Assembly (NCBI GenBank): GCA_017643325.1
Contig: JAEPNS010000125.1
Location: 1-8,650 of the forward strand
DNA length: 8,650 nt
Source of the DNA: Alphaproteobacteria bacterium
GTDB taxonomy: Bacteria; Pseudomonadota; Alphaproteobacteria; UBA6615
Reading direction: 5' to 3'
Shown piece after piece: positions 6,169 to 8,650 of the stretch. The notes beneath the pieces are model-generated. The model worked only from the letters and a program-made list of their open reading frames with translations. It was not told the origin of the DNA and searched no databases. Within the stretch, counting starts at the first letter, position 1, and each line of letters starts with the position of its first letter. The translations under genes were made by a program, and so were the position numbers.

Positions 6169-8087
6169 TCGTTGCGACCGCAGGGCATATCGACCACGGC
6201 AAGACCTTGCTGGTGAAGGCGCTCACGGGTGTCGACGCCGACCGGCTGCCCGAGGAAAAGAAGCGCGGCATGACGCTCGACCTCGGCTTCGCCTACACGG
6301 ACCTGCCGAACGGCGCGCGGCTGGGCTTCATCGACGTGCCGGGCCACGAACGCCTCGTCCACAACATGCTGGCGGGCGTGACGGGGATCGACTGCGCGCT
6401 GCTGGTGGTCGCGGCCGACGACGGGCCGATGCCCCAGACCCGCGAGCATCTGGCGATCCTCGACCTGCTGGGCATCTCGCGCGGGCTCGTCGCCCTGACC
6501 AAGACCGACCGCGTGCCCGAAGAACGGGTCGCGGAGGTGCGCGACGAGATCGAGCTGCTGCTGCTCGACACCTCGCTGGAGGGCGCGCCGGTGTTTCCCG
6601 TGTCGGCTGTCACGGGAGACGGGATGGAGGCGCTGACGGCACGGATCGCCTCGCTCGCCGAAGCGACCGAAACCAGAGTCACGGCCGGGCATTTCCGGCT
6701 CGCGGTCGACCGGATGTTCACGGTGGCGGGCGCAGGGCTGGTCGTGACCGGCACGGCGTTCTCCGGCCGGGTGGCGCGCGAGGACCGGCTGTGGATCGCG
6801 GGGTTCGGCACAGAGGTGCGCGTGCGCGGCGTCCACGCCAACAATTCCGAGGCCGAGACCGGCCAGGCCGGGGACCGGCTCGCGCTCAACCTGGCCGGCA
6901 TCGACAAGGACGATATCGCCCGGGGCGACTGGCTGTCGGGCGACCCCGCGGCAGGTCGGTATCGCAAGCTCGACGCGCGCCTCAGGGTCGTCGCCGACGC
7001 CCGGCGCCCGCTGCGGCACTGGACGCCGGTCCATGTCCACCTGGGTGCGTCCGACGTGACGGGTCGGGTCGCGGTGCTTGGCGCGGACAATATCGCGCCG
7101 GGCGAGGAGGGCCTGGTCCAGATCGTGCTCGATGCACCGATCGGGGCCTGGGCGCGCGACCGCTTCGTGGTCCGCGACCAGTCGGCGCAGGAGACCGTCG
7201 CGGGCGGACATGTCGTCGACCTGTTCCCGCCGCGCCGCGGCCGCGCGCGGCCGGAGCGCCTCGCGATGCTGGCGGCGCTGGACACATCCGACCACGCAGC
7301 AGCACTCGCCGGGGCGCTCGGGCTGGCGGAGACAGGCATCGGCTTCGAGGACTTCCGCGTCGCCCGCAACCTGACGGGCGAGGAGGCGCAGGCCGCCGCC
7401 GGGGCGGCCGGGGCGGTGATCGCGGGCGACGGCAGCGACCGGGTCGCACTCTCGCAGGAGGCCTGGACACAGCTTCGCGACGCCACCACCGGCGCGCTCG
7501 ATGCCTTCCACGGCAAGAACCCGGCACGCCTCGGGCCGGCGGCGGGCCAGCTGCGGCGCGGGCTCGGGCGCTATGTCCCGGAACCGCTGTTCGACGCGCT
7601 GGTTACCGAACTGGTCGCCGACGGCACGGTGGCGAGCGACGGCATGCTGCTGCACCGGCCGGACCACAGCCCCGGGCTGACCGGCGACGAGGCGAAGCAC
7701 TGGCAGAGCCTCAGGCCGCTGCTGGACGAGTCCCCCGACGCGCCGCCCGTCGTCCACGACCTCGCCCGCGACGCCGGCCTGCCGGTCCACGCGGTGATGA
7801 AGACCATGCGGCAGGCCGTGCGCATGGGCATGGCCATCCAGATCGCGGCAAACCGGTTCTTTGAGCCGGGCCCGCTGCGCGTCCACGCGCAGGTGTTCGA
7901 GAGGATGATCGCGGACGGCGGCACCGTCTCGGTCTCGGATTTCCGCAAGGCCGCGGGGATCGGGCGCAACCTGGCCGTCGAGGTGCTGGAGTATTTCGAC
8001 CGCGCCGGCCTGTCGCAGCGCGACGGCAACGTGCGCCACCAGGTGAAGTCGGTCGCGGAGGTGTTCGGCGGGGACCCGGACGCCTAG
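6165..8087 (+). CDS. selB: Selenocysteine-specific translation elongation factor SelB
   Basis: This GTPase binds Sec-tRNA(Sec) and a SECIS hairpin in the mRNA, and delivers selenocysteine at in-frame UGA codons. It has 640 residues, a normal full length. The G domain shows G1 GHIDHGKT (7-14), G2 Thr37 in RGMTLDLGFAY, G3 DVPGH (57-61), G4 TKTD (112-115) and G5 SAVTG (147-151). The block EEKKRGMTLDLG is characteristic of SelB rather than EF-Tu. EF-Tu-like beta-barrel domains follow, then a C-terminal winged-helix region from about residue 370 to the end. The last wing (VSVSDFRKAAGIGRNLAVEVLEYFDRAGL) fits the SECIS-binding part. The start at 6165 gives MIVATAGHIDHGKT, the standard SelB N-terminus. 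Without a Shine-Dalgarno sequence and only 10 bases after selA, translation is probably coupled to selA. Confidence 0.97.
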   Translation: MIVATAGHIDHGKTLLVKALTGVDADRLPEEKKRGMTLDLGFAYTDLPNGARLGFIDVPGHERLVHNMLAGVTGIDCALLVVAADDGPMPQTREHLAILDLLGISRGLVALTKTDRVPEERVAEVRDEIELLLLDTSLEGAPVFPVSAVTGDGMEALTARIASLAEATETRVTAGHFRLAVDRMFTVAGAGLVVTGTAFSGRVAREDRLWIAGFGTEVRVRGVHANNSEAETGQAGDRLALNLAGIDKDDIARGDWLSGDPAAGRYRKLDARLRVVADARRPLRHWTPVHVHLGASDVTGRVAVLGADNIAPGEEGLVQIVLDAPIGAWARDRFVVRDQSAQETVAGGHVVDLFPPRRGRARPERLAMLAALDTSDHAAALAGALGLAETGIGFEDFRVARNLTGEEAQAAAGAAGAVIAGDGSDRVALSQEAWTQLRDATTGALDAFHGKNPARLGPAAGQLRRGLGRYVPEPLFDALVTELVADGTVASDGMLLHRPDHSPGLTGDEAKHWQSLRPLLDESPDAPPVVHDLARDAGLPVHAVMKTMRQAVRMGMAIQIAANRFFEPGPLRVHAQVFERMIADGGTVSVSDFRKAAGIGRNLAVEVLEYFDRAGLSQRDGNVRHQVKSVAEVFGGDPDA

Positions 8088-8092
8088 GGACG

Positions 8093-8124
8093 CACGTCTA
8101 CGGTCGCACGTCTACGGTCGCACG
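8093..8124. repeat. 14-base tandem duplication spanning the end of the BON-domain gene
   Basis: CACGTCTACGGTCG occurs twice in direct succession (8093-8106 and 8107-8120), followed by a third partial CACG (8121-8124). The five bases before it (GGACG against GGTCG) extend the match with one mismatch. On the minus strand each unit carries a TAG, and the copy at 8112-8114 is the stop codon of the BON-domain gene. The repeat fills nearly the whole 24-base convergent gap with selB. No terminator hairpin is seen in that gap. Confidence 0.85.
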
Positions 8125-8650
8125 AAGGCGTAGCTGACGACCTCGCGCACGCCCTCGGTCCTGGCGACGGTGTCGATCGCCTTGCGGAGTTCCTCCTCGG
8201 AGCGGGCGCGGCCCATCAGGTAGACGGTCCCGAAGGAATCCGCCGCCGTGCGGAAATTCACGTCCGCGACGCCGCGGGTGGAGACCATCTCGACGTCGAC
8301 CCTGGTCTCCAGCACCAGCACGTCGTCCCAGGCGAGCAGCTCGGCCTTGCGGCGCTCGCGCTCCGCGTCGCTCATGTGGACCGCGTGCCAGTGCAGCTCC
8401 TTCAGGCCGCGCACCTTGCGCACCTCGTCGAGGAACTTGTCGTGGGTCTCCTGGTCGGAGAAGATCCCCGTGATCAGCAGGTCCTGCTCGTAAATCTCGG
8501 TGGACGCCTTGATGGTGCCGAGCTCGGCCATGATCGCGTTCACGTCGATGACGATCCGGTTGTCCTTGGCGATGTCCTCGGCGCTGCGCGCCTCGATCGC
8601 CCGGTCGATCAGGGTCTTCGGGGCCTTCAGGATGTCGCCGAGCTGGGCGC
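8112..8650 (-). CDS. BON-domain protein (probably envelope), 5' end beyond the right edge
   Basis: About 179 codons are visible, and the frame is open to the right edge, so the N-terminus, any signal peptide and any lipid-attachment cysteine are not seen. A GTG at 8543 is in frame, but the coding sense continues upstream of it (DILKAPKTLIDRAIEARSAEDIAKDNRIVIDVNAI), so it is unlikely to be the true start. The C-terminal part (VDVEMVSTRGVADVNFRTAADSFGTVYLMGRARSEEELRKAIDTVARTEGVREVVSY) matches the BON pattern: a strand ending in VYLMGRA, a helix, then GVREVV. The region before it (ASTEIYEQDLLITGIFSDQETHDKFLDEVRKVRGLKELHWH) looks like a first, more diverged BON-like unit. BON proteins such as DolP/YraP act at the envelope and bind phospholipids. 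That role here is inferred from the family only. The gene is convergent with selB. Confidence 0.8.
   Translation of the reverse strand, partial: AQLGDILKAPKTLIDRAIEARSAEDIAKDNRIVIDVNAIMAELGTIKASTEIYEQDLLITGIFSDQETHDKFLDEVRKVRGLKELHWHAVHMSDAERERRKAELLAWDDVLVLETRVDVEMVSTRGVADVNFRTAADSFGTVYLMGRARSEEELRKAIDTVARTEGVREVVSYAFVRP

Noticed and set aside
4700..6271. Long open frame on the minus strand opposite selA (523 codons)
   Set aside because: It lies antiparallel to an unmistakable selA. Its translation is rich in Arg, Gly, Ala and Gln with no family motif, as expected for a shadow frame in GC-rich DNA.
6054..8039. Long open frame on the minus strand opposite selB (661 codons)
   Set aside because: selB is fully supported on the plus strand. 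The opposite frame is low-complexity and spans the selA-selB boundary with no recognisable domain.

Overview
The window is about two-thirds G+C or higher, with dense, mostly short-gapped genes and strong G/C preference at third codon positions. The protein types and two families of hairpin repeats point to an Alphaproteobacterium, perhaps Rhodospirillales or a relative. The sequence alone does not fix the genus. I see no prophage, insertion sequence, CRISPR array, rRNA or tRNA gene.

Region 1 (1-4680, minus strand). Five genes are read leftward: an isochorismatase-superfamily cysteine hydrolase, a DMT/EamA transporter, a luciferase-like flavin monooxygenase, D-3-hydroxybutyrate dehydrogenase (bdhA) and a patatin-like phospholipase that runs off the left edge. 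The last two share a 4-base ATGA stop/start overlap. This is the same pairing as the bdhA-patD operon of Legionella, and it suggests a lipid or polyhydroxybutyrate catabolic function. The monooxygenase ends 52 bases before bdhA and may be co-transcribed. Two inverted hairpin repeats of different families fill the gaps on either side of the transporter gene.

Region 2 (4681-8087, plus strand). selA (selenocysteine synthase) and selB (selenocysteine-specific elongation factor) form a tight two-gene operon, divergent from the cysteine hydrolase. Together they make Sec-tRNA(Sec) and deliver it to in-frame UGA codons. The other parts (selC tRNA, selD, and the selenoproteins such as formate dehydrogenase) must lie elsewhere. 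The selA-selB junction holds a 5-codon mini-ORF linked to both genes by ATGA overlaps, apparently from a duplication of the selB start.

Region 3 (8088-8650, minus strand). A BON-domain protein, convergent with selB, enters from the right edge. A 14-base tandem duplication covers its stop codon and fills nearly all of the 24-base gap to selB.

No wholly new system is evident. The points most worth a second look are the covarying hairpin repeat (3867-3968), the overlapping bdhA/patatin pair, and the selA-selB junction.
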